Positions 27,256-37,190 are shown, counted from the stretch's first letter. The stretch: 64,000 nt of DNA from an uncultured delta proteobacterium (GCA_903885795.1 CAISJV010000020.1:17395-81394); one strand, 5' to 3'. Numbers and translations are program-made. The notes: generated from the sequence alone by a model not told the origin.

Positions 27256-27867
27256 ATGCCCTATTATAAAAGAAGACGGATTTTAAAATATTACCCCTTT
27301 ATCCTGATCCTGCTGACGTTTCTTGTGTCGGGCTGCGCAAAGAAAATTCCTCACTTTCTCGCTCCTGAGTTTGAAAAAAGGGGGGTAAGACTGGTTGCCG
27401 TACTTCCGGTGTCGAATCAGTCAAAAAACATGGAAGCTTCAATCCTGTTTCGTGATAAGGTCCTTGAAGCCATCTATTTCAAAGGCTATCCGAAGATACC
27501 TCTGAATGTTATTGATGAGAAACTATCTAAAATGTACAAAGATTATCAGCAACCAAGCGTGGAATCAGTTTCCCCCGGAAGTGTCGGCGAACTGCTCGGC
27601 GTTGATGCTGTCCTCTATGTGACCCTCAAGGAGTGCGACACATCCTTCGTGCTTCTTTATGCGACGACATCAGTTTCTGCTACTTTCGACTTGCGGAGCG
27701 CCCGCACGAATGACAGCCTGTGGAGTACCAAATATAGCGTTACGGAAAGAAACTTCGAGATTACGAAGGAAAGGCTGAGGATGAAGAGCTTTCAGGTCTT
27801 TGAACCAGCCATGCAGGAAATTTTGAAAAAGGTAATGCAGACGCTACCCGAAGGACCGGATGGGTAA
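27256..27867 (+). CDS. DUF799/GNA1162-type lipoprotein
   Basis: 203 residues. Signal peptide with lipobox V-S-G-C near residue 30, then the DUF799 pattern RLVAVLPVSNQSKNMEA, YPKIPLNVIDEKL, LLGVDAVLYVTLKEC. These are outer-membrane or periplasmic-facing lipoproteins related to CsgG-like folds. The end overlaps the upstream part of the FecR gene region, so they are probably co-transcribed and may form an envelope complex. Confidence 0.7.
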   Translation: MPYYKRRRILKYYPFILILLTFLVSGCAKKIPHFLAPEFEKRGVRLVAVLPVSNQSKNMEASILFRDKVLEAIYFKGYPKIPLNVIDEKLSKMYKDYQQPSVESVSPGSVGELLGVDAVLYVTLKECDTSFVLLYATTSVSATFDLRSARTNDSLWSTKYSVTERNFEITKERLRMKSFQVFEPAMQEILKKVMQTLPEGPDG

Positions 27868-27883
27868 AGCAAGGAGGTCATTC

Positions 27884-28636
27884 ATGAATAGAAATCTGAT
27901 TTTGTTGCTGTTGTTATTGACAGTAAGCTGGATGTCTCCCGTTGATGTCCAGGCCAAGAAGTCCTTACAAGTTAGTATTGACAAGGGCGAGGCCCGCATC
28001 GGTTATCTTGATGGAACGGTCCAGGTGCTGCCGAAGGGAACACAGTCCTGGCGAGCCCTGAATATGAAGGATGCCCTGCGGGGAGGAGATGAGGTAACCG
28101 TCGGGCGCAAATCACGCCTGGAACTGCTATTGCCGGACCAATCACGTGTTCGCTTCGCCGATGATACGCGTTTTACGATCCTTCAAGCTGGAGATGGAAA
28201 TACTCAGGATGTCAAGGTCCATCTAGCCGTTGGCAGGACTTGGGCAAATGTAAGCAAATCGGTGGGAATCAAGAGAAAATTTGAAATTTCCTGTGATAAC
28301 GCAGTTGCGGGTGTACGCGGGACGATCTACAGGATGAATGTTGATAAGGATGCCTCGGCACTGGTCCGCGTCTATGACGGCGAGATAGCTGTTTCGGGGG
28401 CAACGAAACCCCTGGAGGCCCCGAAGGCAATCGGACCTCCGACGAAGGTAGCGGGACCGAAGAAAATTGCCGGACCAACAAAGGTTACCATGGAAGAGTG
28501 GACGGTGATCATCCGATCAATGCAGCAGATCAGTATCGGTCCGGACGGGGCGGCCTCCAAGCCGAGAGACTTTACGGAGCAGGAAGACCGCGACGAATGG
28601 GTCGACTGGAACAAGGCAAGGGATACGGAACGTTGA
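27884..28636 (+). CDS. FecR-domain secreted protein
   Basis: 250 residues. Strong AAGGAGG site. Signal peptide to about residue 25 (VDVQAKK). FecR domain at about 35-170: GTVQVLPKGTQSWRAL, GDEVTVGRKSRLELLL and VAGVRGTIYRMN. A short repetitive linker (about 176-200) carries four G-P-x-K units. FecR domains sit in the periplasm, often beside anti-sigma or surface proteins; here there is no sigma factor. It overlaps pgsA by one base (TGATG). Confidence 0.8.
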   Translation: MNRNLILLLLLLTVSWMSPVDVQAKKSLQVSIDKGEARIGYLDGTVQVLPKGTQSWRALNMKDALRGGDEVTVGRKSRLELLLPDQSRVRFADDTRFTILQAGDGNTQDVKVHLAVGRTWANVSKSVGIKRKFEISCDNAVAGVRGTIYRMNVDKDASALVRVYDGEIAVSGATKPLEAPKAIGPPTKVAGPKKIAGPTKVTMEEWTVIIRSMQQISIGPDGAASKPRDFTEQEDRDEWVDWNKARDTER

Positions 28637-29193
28637 TGGATGCCGGACGTATGAATATTCCCAATGCCCTGACCGTAATGCGAATCATTTTCGTACCCGT
28701 GATTGTGATCCTGCTCATGCAGGGAGATTTCTTCAAGGCATTGATATTATTCGCTTTGTCAGGGATATCAGATGGACTGGACGGCTTCCTTGCCCGTATC
28801 CTGAACCAGCAGACCGAACTGGGGGCCTATCTTGATCCGATTGCCGACAAGGCCCTCATGATCAGTTGTTTTGTGACCCTCTCCATCAAGCACATAATTC
28901 CGGGCTGGCTGAGCGTAATTGTGGTGAGCAGGGACTGTATCATTCTGCTCGGTGTCGCGGTTTTGGCTATTATGTCTGTTTCGTTTCAGATCCGTCCGAC
29001 GATGATTAGCAAATTGACTACCGTATTACAGCTTTTGACTGTTTTTCTTGTTTTGGCCGTCCATTCCCTGTCTCTCGAGGGGGATCTGAAGACGGTTCTT
29101 TGGGGATTTTATGTTGTTACCGCGATATTGACTATTGCTTCCGGGCTGAATTATATTTTTAAAGGTATTCGTTGTATCAATTCGACGACGTGA
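28636..29193 (+). CDS. pgsA: CDP-alcohol phosphatidyltransferase, phosphatidylglycerophosphate synthase type
   Basis: 185 residues with about five membrane helices. The family motif runs from DGLDGFLAR to LGAYLDPIADK, giving all conserved aspartates. Makes phosphatidylglycerol phosphate from CDP-diacylglycerol and glycerol-3-phosphate. The start at 28636 overlaps the FecR stop; 28651 is an alternative. Related enzymes use other alcohols, so the exact substrate is inferred. Confidence 0.85.
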   Translation: MDAGRMNIPNALTVMRIIFVPVIVILLMQGDFFKALILFALSGISDGLDGFLARILNQQTELGAYLDPIADKALMISCFVTLSIKHIIPGWLSVIVVSRDCIILLGVAVLAIMSVSFQIRPTMISKLTTVLQLLTVFLVLAVHSLSLEGDLKTVLWGFYVVTAILTIASGLNYIFKGIRCINSTT

Positions 29194-29209
29194 AATATCG
29201 ATATTTGCC

Positions 29210-29238
29210 TTGACATGAAAGGTTTTTCCTGTTAGATG
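29210..29238 (+). promoter_or_regulatory. Sigma70 promoter of the tRNA-Val gene
   Basis: TTGACA, 17-base spacer, TAGATG. Predicted start near 29245, about 22 bases before the tRNA. Confidence 0.6.
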
Positions 29239-29266
29239 CATGGCCCGTTCGCAAAGAGAAACATTT

Positions 29267-29341
29267 AGGCACGTAGCTCAGGGGGAGAGCGCCATCCTGA
29301 CGCGGTGGATGTCCAGGGTTCAAATCCCTGCGTGCCTACCA
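29267..29341 (+). tRNA. tRNA-Val (anticodon GAC)
   Basis: 75 nt. Acceptor stem AGGCACG/CGTGCCT, D stem GCTC/GAGC, anticodon stem CCATC/GGTGG with loop CTGACGC (anticodon GAC), T stem CAGGG/CCCTG with TTCAAAT, discriminator A, and an encoded CCA. Confidence 0.95.
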
Positions 29342-29350
29342 TGACATTCG

Positions 29351-29388
29351 GAAAGGGCATCAGCGAAGTTGAACGTGATGCCCTTTCT
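29351..29388 (+). terminator. Terminator after tRNA-Val
   Basis: Perfect 12-bp stem GAAAGGGCATCA / TGATGCCCTTTC followed by TTTAGTTATT. It separates the tRNA from thrS, unless read-through occurs. Confidence 0.8.
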
Positions 29389-29408
29389 TTAGTTATTATA
29401 AAGGTAAC

Positions 29409-31328
29409 ATGATGAGTGAGATAAACATCACCTGGCCGGACAACAGGCGGGGAACTTTCCCCGGCGGGATAACGATCAAGGACGCTATCGGCTCCTGGAA
29501 GCCCGATGTTCTTGGTTCAACAGTGGCAGCAAGGGTAGATGGAATACCAGTAGATCTGGGGTTTCGTCTCGAAAAGGACGCTGTCGTCGAACCGATCGAT
29601 GTTGCGACAAAAGAGGGTCTCGGAATCCTTCGTCACAGCACCTCCCATGTCATGGCCCAGGCTGTTCAGGATACCTTCCCCGGGGCAAAGGTCAGCATTG
29701 GTCCTTCCATAGAGGAAGGGTTTTATTACGATTTCGAGTGCGAAGCCAACTTTACCCCCGAAGACCTTCAGAAAATTGAAAAACGGATGCAGGAAATTAC
29801 GGCAACAGATTCCATCTTTTCCCGTCGAGAGCTTTCCCGGGCGGAGGCCGTTGCCCTGTTCAAAGAAAAGGGAGAATCCTATAAGGTCGAACTGATCAAC
29901 GATCTTCCCCCGGATGTCGAGACGGTCAGTCTTTACTCCCAGGGTGGATACGTCGATCTTTGCCGGGGGCCTCACCTTCCTTCCACGCAAATGATCAAGG
30001 CATTCGCGCTCCTAAAAGTTGCAGGCGCCTATTGGCGGGGAGATGAGCATAATAGGATGCTTCAGAGGATATACGGGACCTGCTTTGCCACGCAGGAGGC
30101 CCTGGATGATTATCTCCGGATGATTGAGGAGGCGAAAAAACGCGATCACCGCCGTCTCGGCCGGGAGCTGGATCTCTTCCAGCTTAACGACGAAGCGGGA
30201 CCGGGGCTGATCATTTTTCATCCCAAGGGAATGATGCTCAGATACATCATCGAAGAATGGGAACGGAAGGAGCATTTAAAGCGCGGGTACGACATGGTGA
30301 TGGGTCCCCAGATTCTCAAGGATGACCTTTGGAAAAGATCCGGCCACTTCGATCATTACCGGGAAAACATGTATTTCACCGAGGTAGATGGACAGGGGTA
30401 CGGAATCAAGCCCATGAACTGCCTTTCCCACATGCTCATCTACAAGTCCAAGATTCGCAGCTACCGAGATCTGCCCCTGCGTTACTTCGAGTTGGGAACC
30501 GTCCACCGTCATGAAAAGACCGGCGTTCTTCATGGTCTGTTGCGAGCCCGGCAGTTTACTCAGGATGACGCCCATATCCTCTGTACCCCCGATCAGCTCA
30601 ATTCCGAGATCCGTGCTATTGCCGATTTTGTGGCTTACGCGATGAAAATATTCGGTTTTGAGTATGAAGTCGAACTGAGTACCCGTCCGGAAAATTCCAT
30701 TGGCTCTGACGCCGATTGGGATCTGGCGACGTCCGCCTTGGAAGGGGCTCTTAAAGACAGCCGGATGGTGTATGAAATCAACGAAGGTGACGGGGCGTTC
30801 TATGGACCGAAGATTGATTTCAAACTCAAAGACGCCCTGAAGCGGAAGTGGCAGTGCGCTACCATTCAGTGCGACTTTACCCTCCCGGAACGTTTTGATC
30901 TCTCGTACATCGGTTCGGACGGTGAAAAACATCGTCCCGTAATGCTTCACCGCGTCATCCTTGGGGCCATTGAGCGCTTCATGGGCGTCCTCATCGAACA
31001 CCATGCGGGGGCATTTCCCGTTTGGCTTTCCCCGGTACAGGCCTCGATTCTGACGGTAACAGAGAAACACATCCCCCACGGAGAAAAAGTTTATCAACAA
31101 CTTCTGGATGCCGGCGTTCGTGTAGAGAAAAGTTTTTCCAATGAAAAACTGGGTTATAAAATCCGGGAGGCCCAGATGCAGAAAACGCCCTATATGCTGA
31201 TCATCGGTGATCGTGAAATGGCAGAAGATGCAGTTTCTCCCAGACAGCGTGACGGGAGTAATCTTGGTTCCATGTCCATCACGGATTTTATCAATATCAT
31301 TCAGGAGCGGAATCGCAATTACCAATAA
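29409..31328 (+). CDS. thrS: Threonyl-tRNA synthetase
   Basis: 639 residues, full length. TGS domain, editing domain with [11 protein letters not shown], catalytic class II core ([27 protein letters not shown]), and a C-terminal anticodon domain. Charges tRNA-Thr. AAGGT precedes ATGATG. Heads the conserved thrS-infC-rpmI-rplT-pheST order. Confidence 0.97.
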   Translation: MMSEINITWPDNRRGTFPGGITIKDAIGSWKPDVLGSTVAARVDGIPVDLGFRLEKDAVVEPIDVATKEGLGILRHSTSHVMAQAVQDTFPGAKVSIGPSIEEGFYYDFECEANFTPEDLQKIEKRMQEITATDSIFSRRELSRAEAVALFKEKGESYKVELINDLPPDVETVSLYSQGGYVDLCRGPHLPSTQMIKAFALLKVAGAYWRGDEHNRMLQRIYGTCFATQEALDDYLRMIEEAKKRDHRRLGRELDLFQLNDEAGPGLIIFHPKGMMLRYIIEEWERKEHLKRGYDMVMGPQILKDDLWKRSGHFDHYRENMYFTEVDGQGYGIKPMNCLSHMLIYKSKIRSYRDLPLRYFELGTVHRHEKTGVLHGLLRARQFTQDDAHILCTPDQLNSEIRAIADFVAYAMKIFGFEYEVELSTRPENSIGSDADWDLATSALEGALKDSRMVYEINEGDGAFYGPKIDFKLKDALKRKWQCATIQCDFTLPERFDLSYIGSDGEKHRPVMLHRVILGAIERFMGVLIEHHAGAFPVWLSPVQASILTVTEKHIPHGEKVYQQLLDAGVRVEKSFSNEKLGYKIREAQMQKTPYMLIIGDREMAEDAVSPRQRDGSNLGSMSITDFINIIQERNRNYQ

Positions 31329-31362
31329 CTTATTATCCATATCCTCATTTCAGGGAGAGCGG

Positions 31363-31452
31363 ATGATTATTGAAAATCAATCCGGGAAACAAGATTGGGC
31401 CATCTTATTCAATGAGCAAATAGCTGGAGGTGACGTATCGCTAAGGAGTTAA
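31363..31452 (+). CDS. Possible 29-codon leader ORF overlapping the infC start
   Basis: ATG at 31363 with AGGGAGAG seven or so bases upstream encodes 29 residues (MIIENQSGKQDWAILFNEQ and so on) and stops at 31452, 16 bases inside infC in another frame. The good ribosome site and the overlap suggest it may couple or tune infC translation. No similarity is recognised; it could be chance. Confidence 0.35.
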   Translation: MIIENQSGKQDWAILFNEQIAGGDVSLRS

Positions 31453-31943
31453 GCATCAATGAAGAAATTAGGGCCGCTGAAGTCAGGCTGATTGAAGAGG
31501 GACGGCAGTTGGGGATTATGCCTCTCAAAGAGGCCCTTGACCTTGCAGCTAAAGCTGGCCTTGATCTTGTGGAAATCTCACCCACTGCCAGCCCTCCGGT
31601 CTGTCGGATCATGGATTATGGCAAGTTTAGATACCAGCAGAGTAAGAAAATTCAGGATGCAAGAAAAAGTCAGACGACGATACAGATAAAGGAAATACGA
31701 TTGCGGCCGAAGACGGAGGAACATGATCTGGAAGTTAAGATCCGTCATATAAAAAAGTTCTTACAGCAAAACGACAAGGTTAAGATAACCATGATGTTTC
31801 GAGGACGAGAAATTTCCTATGCCGACCTTGGGAAGAAGGTCATGGAAAAACTTCGGGATGCCCTCATGGATGTGGGGGTTATCGAAACGCACCCCCGACT
31901 TGAAGGCAGAAGTATGATTATGGTTATTGTGCCGAAAAAATAA
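31437..31943 (+). CDS. infC: Translation initiation factor IF-3, ATC start
   Basis: 168 residues reading (M)AKELSINEEIRAAEVRLIEE at the N-terminus, the standard IF-3 opening. An in-frame TGA at 31431 is followed by CGT and then ATC at 31437, with GGAGG at 31426-31430 exactly six bases upstream, so ATC must be the start. ATG/GTG/TTG do not occur before residue 25. Rare starts in infC let IF-3 repress its own synthesis. IF-3 N and C domains are complete. Confidence 0.93.
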   Translation: MAKELSINEEIRAAEVRLIEEGRQLGIMPLKEALDLAAKAGLDLVEISPTASPPVCRIMDYGKFRYQQSKKIQDARKSQTTIQIKEIRLRPKTEEHDLEVKIRHIKKFLQQNDKVKITMMFRGREISYADLGKKVMEKLRDALMDVGVIETHPRLEGRSMIMVIVPKK

Positions 31944-31973
31944 AATTCTTTTATACCGAGGAGAAAATCGACC

Positions 31974-32171
31974 ATGCCAAAAATGAAAACACATCGGGGC
32001 GCCGCCAAGCGCTTTTCCCTGACAGGTACGGGGAGGGTAAAGCGGGCGAAGGCCTTTGCGAGTCATATTCTTACGTCAAAATCATCAAAGCGGAAAAGGA
32101 ATATGAGAAGGTCGGCAGTTGCGGACAAAACTAATGAGGCAGCCCTCAAACGTTTGCTTCCCTATCTGTAA
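31974..32171 (+). CDS. rpmI: Ribosomal protein bL35
   Basis: 65 residues, strongly basic, [20 protein letters not shown] at the N-terminus and ending LKRLLPYL: the whole family pattern. GAGGAGA site. Part of infC-rpmI-rplT. Confidence 0.97.
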   Translation: MPKMKTHRGAAKRFSLTGTGRVKRAKAFASHILTSKSSKRKRNMRRSAVADKTNEAALKRLLPYL

Positions 32172-32256
32172 ATAACCGAGAATACAATGTAAACTTAATG
32201 GTGATAAGATACGGCGTTGCCGGCATCAGCAAGACATTTGAAGGAGACAGGAAACC

Positions 32257-32619
32257 ATGCCAAGGGTAAAGAGGGCCGTTACGGCCAAAAAAAAACGTAG
32301 AAAGATACTTAAACTAGCAAAAGGATTTTTTGGCGCCCGGAGCCGGCTGTTGAGGACGGCAACGGAGGCGGTAAACCGATCCATGAAATATGCGTTCCGG
32401 GATCGCCGGGTTCGTAAACGTGACTTCCGGAGGCTTTGGATTGCCCGGATAAGCGCCGCCGCCCGGATGAATGAGATCAGCTACAGTCGTTTGATTAACG
32501 GCATGAAAAAGGCTGAGGTCATGATCGACCGCAAGATTCTGGCCGATCTGGCCGTTCATGATCCTAAGGCCTTCACTGAGATCGTAACCATGGCTAAAGG
32601 GAAACTGCCTTCATGCTGA
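32257..32619 (+). CDS. rplT: Ribosomal protein bL20
   Basis: 120 residues, [20 protein letters not shown] at the N-terminus, full-length. Needed for early 50S assembly and, in other bacteria, represses its own operon. AAGGAGACAGG precedes the start. Its end overlaps pheS by 7 bases. Confidence 0.97.
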   Translation: MPRVKRAVTAKKKRRKILKLAKGFFGARSRLLRTATEAVNRSMKYAFRDRRVRKRDFRRLWIARISAAARMNEISYSRLINGMKKAEVMIDRKILADLAVHDPKAFTEIVTMAKGKLPSC

Positions 32620-33629
32620 AGACCCTCAACGAGCTTGAAAATAAGGCCATGCTGGAGTTGCCGGGAGCGACTTCGGAGGATGCCTTGAACGAGCTGCGCA
32701 CCAGGTATCTGGGCCGCAAGGGTCTATTGACGCAAATGCTCCGTCAGATCAGTGGTGTAATTGCTGAAGAGAGACCTCTCTTCGGGAAACGGAGCAATGA
32801 AATCAAAGAAAGCCTTTCTCACGCCATCGACGAAGCCTTGGAGAAGCTCAAGGCTTCTTGCAAGAATGATGTCCTTCTCAAAGAAACCATTGATGTTACC
32901 CTGCCGGGACGGGCAGTGAGACTCGGCCATCTGCATCCGATTACCAGGGTCTCTCAGGAAATCTGCCGTATTTTTGCCCGGATGGGATTCAACGTTGTCG
33001 AAGGTCCGGAAGTCGAGACGGATTACTACAATTTTGAGGCGTTGAATATTCCCAAAGATCATCCGGCCCGGGACATGCAGGATACATTTTATGTGGAAGA
33101 CAACATCGTCCTGAGGACCCATACTTCGCCGGTCCAGATCCGGACCATGGAAAAAATGAAGCCGCCGGTGCGAATCCTTTCCCCCGGGCGGGTTTATCGT
33201 CCCGATTCCGATGTGTCCCATACCCCCATGTTTCATCAGATAGAGGGTCTCATGGTGGACAAGGGTGTAACTTTTGGAGATCTGAAGGGAACCTTGACCT
33301 ACTTTCTGAAGCAGATCTTCGGAGATGACATTCTCCTCAGGTTTCGGCCCAGTTTTTTCCCCTTTACAGAGCCCAGCGCGGAAGTGGACATTAAGTGTGT
33401 AATGTGCGGAGGCAAGGGATGCCGGGTATGCGGACAAAGCGGCTGGCTGGAAATACTGGGCTCCGGAATGGTGGATCCGGCGGTATTTGAAAATGTGGGA
33501 TACGATCCGGAGGAAGTAACGGGATTTGCCTTCGGTCTGGGCGTGGAAAGAATCGCCATGCTCAAATACGGTATATCGGATATTCGCCTTTTCTTTGAGA
33601 ACGATTGGCGCTTTTTGGAGCAGTTTTAG
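32613..33629 (+). CDS. pheS: Phenylalanyl-tRNA synthetase alpha subunit
   Basis: 338 residues. N-terminal coiled coil, then class II core with [30 protein letters not shown], and motif 3 [28 protein letters not shown] knot near residue 260 is a metal-like insertion seen in many non-enteric PheS proteins. Overlaps rplT, 3 bases before pheT. Confidence 0.97.
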   Translation: MLKTLNELENKAMLELPGATSEDALNELRTRYLGRKGLLTQMLRQISGVIAEERPLFGKRSNEIKESLSHAIDEALEKLKASCKNDVLLKETIDVTLPGRAVRLGHLHPITRVSQEICRIFARMGFNVVEGPEVETDYYNFEALNIPKDHPARDMQDTFYVEDNIVLRTHTSPVQIRTMEKMKPPVRILSPGRVYRPDSDVSHTPMFHQIEGLMVDKGVTFGDLKGTLTYFLKQIFGDDILLRFRPSFFPFTEPSAEVDIKCVMCGGKGCRVCGQSGWLEILGSGMVDPAVFENVGYDPEEVTGFAFGLGVERIAMLKYGISDIRLFFENDWRFLEQF

Positions 33630-33632
33630 AAT

Positions 33633-36047
33633 ATGAAGGTAAGTCTCAAATGGCTGCGGGACTACGTTGATGTTGATCTGGAGCCGTCATCTTTGGCCGA
33701 CTGTCTGACGATGGCCGGTCTGGAAGTGGATGCCGTGGAAGAGGCGGGTCCGGCTTTCGATCAGATTGTGGTAGCCAGAATCACTTCGGTGCGCCCCCAT
33801 CCCCAGTCAGAGAAACTGTTCCTTTGCGAAGTCACCACGGGGACGGAGATCCTGCCTATTGTCTGCGGAGCCCCCAATACCCGGTCCGGTGACACAGTCG
33901 CCCTTGCCAGGGTCGGGGCAACGATTCCCGGTGGATTTGTCATCAAGAGTTCCCGTATCCGTGGCGAGATATCGGAGGGGATGCTCTGTTCGGAAGAAGA
34001 GCTTGGCATCGGTGAAGACGATGCCGGGATCATGGTCCTTTCGCCGGATCTTACCCTCGGCATGGATCTGAAAGACGCCTTGGGGCTGAAAGATACCGTA
34101 CTGGACATCGGCGTTACTCCCAACCGCGCCGATTGTCTGTCCATCATCGGTATTGCTCGGGAGGTGGCTGCAATCACAGGGAAAGCAGTCCGCTATCCCA
34201 AAACTGATATCACCGAGAACAGCGAAGAAATCGGCGGTATAACCTCCGTTTCAATCATGGATCCCGACCTTTGTCCCCGTTACACAGCCCGGATCATCAA
34301 GAATGTCACCATTAAGCCGTCGCCAGCCTGGATGCGGGAGCGTCTGGAGGCCGTCGGGTTGCGGGCAATCAACAATATTGTCGATATTACGAATTTTGTG
34401 ATGATGGAATTGGGCCAGCCCCTTCATGCCTTTGATTTCCGCTTTCTTGAAGAGGGCCGCATCGTGGTGCGGCGATCCCGGGAAGGTGAGCACTTTGTTT
34501 CCCTTGATGAAAAGGACCGGCTTCTAAGGTCGGATACCCTGATGATCTGCGATGGCGTCAAGCCGGTAGCTATCGCCGGAATCATGGGTGGTTTGAACTC
34601 GGAAGTAAAAGACGACACAAGTACGATTCTTCTGGAGAGCGCCTATTTCCATCCACCGTCAATCCGCCGCTCTTCCCGTTGGCTTGGTATGGGAACCGAC
34701 GCCGCTTTCCGGTTTGAGCGGGGCATTGATCCGGAGGGGGTGGTGCGGGCCTTGAACAGGGCGGCCCAGCTCATGGCGGCCCTGGGGGACGGAACAGTGT
34801 GCAGAGGGGCTATAGATCAGTATCCGCGGCAGATCGAGACAGCCAAAGACATCCCGTTACGGCCCAAAAGAGCCAATGAGTTTTTGGGAATTGATATCCC
34901 GGCGGCGGAGATGGTCAAGATTCTGGAAAAGCTGGGGATGACCGTCTTACAGTCGGATGATGCACATTGTCTGGTGACGCCGCCGACGTTTCGTGTGGAT
35001 ATTGCGAGAGAGATCGACCTGATTGAGGAGATTGCCCGTATTTATGGTTTTGATCATATACCCGTGACCATGCCAGGCGCCGCTGGTGTGCCGGCGGGAG
35101 AAAATCCCGAGCAGATTCTGGAGAGCGCCCTGCGCTCTGCAATGACTGGAATGGGCTATATGGAGGTTATTACCTACAGTTTTATAAACCCCGTGTCGGC
35201 TGAACAGCTCGGGTTAAAAGATGACGACCCCCAGAGGGACTTCGTTAAAATACGTAATCCCTTGACGGAAGAGCAGTCCGTTTTGCGGACGGGACTTGTC
35301 TATAACCTCCTGGATGTAATGAACCGGAATGCACGGGTCGGTTGCGCCGATCTCAAGATATTTGAAATCGGTCGCGTCTTCTTTCGACATCAGAAAGGGG
35401 AATTGCCCGAGGAGAGGGCTTGCGTGGGAGGTCTCATAACCGGTAACCGTTATGACGGTTCATGGCATAACAAGGGGGTAAGCGCGGATTTTTATGATCT
35501 CAAGGGTTGTATGGATGCCCTCTTTGCGGATCAGAAAATACAGCCGGTTCGGTTTGTGGCGGATTCATCGCAGCCGTTTCTCCATCCCGGCCGTTCATGC
35601 CGGATTCTTGTGGGCCAGGAAACGGTAGGATTTCTCGGTGAAATTCATCCCGATGTTCTTGAGCGAATGGACCTTAAAAACCGCGCCATTGTGTTTCAAC
35701 TGGACTTGGAAGCCCTTAGGTCGTACACGAAGGTCGAAATTGACTTCAGGGAAGTATCGAAGTTTCCGTCCAGTTCAAGAGATGTGGCGTTTCTCGTTCC
35801 TGTTGCCGTGGAAGGAGAAACACTCTGCCGAACCGGATATGAGCAGCATGAAGTATTACTTGAAAATGTTGCAATATTTGATGTATACACGGGTAAGAAT
35901 CTGCCTGAGGGGATGAAGAGTTTAGGATTGCGCTTTGCGTATCGATCCACCGAAAGGACCCTGACGGAAGAGGAGATTAACGTGGCCCATAACCGGATCG
36001 TTAAAACCATGGTTGAGGCGACAGGGGCAAAGATCCGGGGAGAATAA
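33633..36047 (+). CDS. pheT: Phenylalanyl-tRNA synthetase beta subunit
   Basis: 804 residues. N-terminal tRNA-binding OB fold (VVARITSVRPHPQSEKLFLC), B3/B4 editing region (GVTPNRADCLSIIGIAREVA, RRSSRWLGMGTDAAFRFERG), catalytic-like core, and C-terminal FDX-ACB domain (FPSSSRDVAFLVP). Complete. Confidence 0.97.
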   Translation: MKVSLKWLRDYVDVDLEPSSLADCLTMAGLEVDAVEEAGPAFDQIVVARITSVRPHPQSEKLFLCEVTTGTEILPIVCGAPNTRSGDTVALARVGATIPGGFVIKSSRIRGEISEGMLCSEEELGIGEDDAGIMVLSPDLTLGMDLKDALGLKDTVLDIGVTPNRADCLSIIGIAREVAAITGKAVRYPKTDITENSEEIGGITSVSIMDPDLCPRYTARIIKNVTIKPSPAWMRERLEAVGLRAINNIVDITNFVMMELGQPLHAFDFRFLEEGRIVVRRSREGEHFVSLDEKDRLLRSDTLMICDGVKPVAIAGIMGGLNSEVKDDTSTILLESAYFHPPSIRRSSRWLGMGTDAAFRFERGIDPEGVVRALNRAAQLMAALGDGTVCRGAIDQYPRQIETAKDIPLRPKRANEFLGIDIPAAEMVKILEKLGMTVLQSDDAHCLVTPPTFRVDIAREIDLIEEIARIYGFDHIPVTMPGAAGVPAGENPEQILESALRSAMTGMGYMEVITYSFINPVSAEQLGLKDDDPQRDFVKIRNPLTEEQSVLRTGLVYNLLDVMNRNARVGCADLKIFEIGRVFFRHQKGELPEERACVGGLITGNRYDGSWHNKGVSADFYDLKGCMDALFADQKIQPVRFVADSSQPFLHPGRSCRILVGQETVGFLGEIHPDVLERMDLKNRAIVFQLDLEALRSYTKVEIDFREVSKFPSSSRDVAFLVPVAVEGETLCRTGYEQHEVLLENVAIFDVYTGKNLPEGMKSLGLRFAYRSTERTLTEEEINVAHNRIVKTMVEATGAKIRGE

Positions 36048-36075
36048 ACAATAGCGGAAGACAGGAGGTAGAATT

Positions 36076-36351
36076 ATGACGAAAATAGATATTATTCAGG
36101 ATGTTTACGAGAAGCTTGGTTTTTCAAAAAAGGATTCGGCAAGGATCGTGGAATCGGTTTTCGATATCATGAAGGATTGCCTGGGCCGGGGCGAAAAGAT
36201 AAAAATATCCGGATTTGGGAACTTTGTAGTGAAGGAAAAGAAGTCCCGGCGCGGCCGGAACCCCCAGACGGGTAAAGAAATCGAGATTTCTGCGCGCCGC
36301 GTTCTCACTTTCAAATCAAGTCAGGTTCTGCGTAAGGCACTGAACGTTTAG
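36076..36351 (+). CDS. ihfA: Integration host factor alpha subunit
   Basis: 91 residues of the HU/IHF family, with KISGFGNFVVKEKKSRRGRN and the intercalating NPQTG loop. Lies directly after pheT, as ihfA does in many proteobacteria. Bends DNA and aids sigma54 promoters and recombination. AGGAGGT site. Confidence 0.93.
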   Translation: MTKIDIIQDVYEKLGFSKKDSARIVESVFDIMKDCLGRGEKIKISGFGNFVVKEKKSRRGRNPQTGKEIEISARRVLTFKSSQVLRKALNV

Positions 36352-36388
36352 TTCCGCATCGCAAACCCGGTAATGTGGGGCGCCTGGT

Positions 36389-36730
36389 ATGGATGTGTCG
36401 ATTCCTGACAAGACCTATTTTCGGATTGGCGAAGTCAGCAGTATCCTCGGGGTGGAGCCTTATGTGGTCAGATACTGGGAGACGGAGTTCAAATCGGTCA
36501 AGCCCGTCCGCACGAGATCAGACCAACGACTTTACCGGCGTAAAGATCTGGAGGAGCTGCTGATCATAAGGGATCTGCTCTATAAAGATAATTTTACGAT
36601 TAGGGGCGCCAGAACTCAACTCTCCAGAAGGGGATCGGTTGCCTCTCCAGAAGGAGCCGCGGACCAGGAAAAGCAACTCCTGACTGATGTGAAGGTCACA
36701 CTGCGGCAGATCAGAGAAATACTTTCCTGA
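36389..36730 (+). CDS. MerR-type transcriptional regulator
   Basis: 113 residues. N-terminal winged helix YFRIGEVSSILGVEPYVVRY with WETEF and QRLYRRKDLEEL, then a short coiled coil. No cysteines for metal sensing. This small MerR gene commonly follows ihfA in deltaproteobacteria. Its target is unknown. Last gene before a strong terminator. Confidence 0.85.
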   Translation: MDVSIPDKTYFRIGEVSSILGVEPYVVRYWETEFKSVKPVRTRSDQRLYRRKDLEELLIIRDLLYKDNFTIRGARTQLSRRGSVASPEGAADQEKQLLTDVKVTLRQIREILS

Positions 36731-36770
36731 CAAAGGGAGTCCGTAATGGTGGTGTTACGGACTCCCTTTG
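36731..36770 (+). terminator. Terminator of the thrS-merR gene run
   Basis: Perfect 16-bp stem CAAAGGGAGTCCGTAA / TTACGGACTCCCTTTG with an 8-base loop, followed by TCGTTTGTCTT. Confidence 0.9.
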
Positions 36771-36781
36771 TCGTTTGTCTT

Positions 36782-36897
36782 ATTCCAACTCAAGGTCAAA
36801 GCGCTTTCTTCGATATCGGCAATCGGCTTCCCGACGTATGAAAATATGCCCGCATCGCCTCTGCCTTGCCGTCTCAATTTCATCTTTGATTTGGAAT
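36782..36897. repeat. Dispersed palindromic repeat, copy 2
   Basis: 116 bp, inverted relative to copy 1 at 22304-22428, sharing GATGAAAT, CGGCAAGGC, AGGCGA, ATACGTCG, AGCCGATTGCCGAT and AGCGCTTTGA in order. Ends are ATTCCAA...TTGGAAT. Its right end supplies the first base of the TAA stop of the PxxKW gene, as copy 1 does for ugd. Confidence 0.8.
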
Positions 36898-37190
36898 TAT
36901 TTCTTCTTTTTCGCGCGGCTTGCCCGCTTTGATGCCTTCAGCGGATTTATTTTCTGAGCAGCCTCTTGGATTTCAAGTTTTACGTGGGTTGCGGTAACAC
37001 AATTTCCGATGATCCACTTACTGGCCGGGGCCATATAAACCTTGCAGTAACGGCCCGTTTCCAGATCGATGATCCGGTTGCATCCTTCGCATTTTTCAAT
37101 AATGGTTTTACAGGCGCCGTCTTTGAAATCACATCCCTTGTGCTTCATAAAGATACAATCCGTGCCCGTTCTGATGGTCTGACAAATCAT
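36897..37190 (-). CDS. PxxKW family cysteine-rich protein
   Basis: 97 residues with the PASKW signature and eight cysteines (TDCIF, KGCDFKDGACK, EKCEGC, RYCKVY, GNCVTA), probably a metal-binding fold. A basic Ala/Lys tail (KASKRASRAKKKK) ends the protein. Family function unknown; it is widespread in Desulfobacterota. GAGGTGA site. Confidence 0.85.
   Translation of the reverse strand: MICQTIRTGTDCIFMKHKGCDFKDGACKTIIEKCEGCNRIIDLETGRYCKVYMAPASKWIIGNCVTATHVKLEIQEAAQKINPLKASKRASRAKKKK

Noticed and set aside
29351..29408. T-box or threonine leader before thrS.
   Set aside because: Only a simple terminator of the tRNA is present; no specifier stem or T-box sequence.
30276..31340. 354-codon frame opposite thrS.
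   Set aside because: Shadow of thrS; no start signal.
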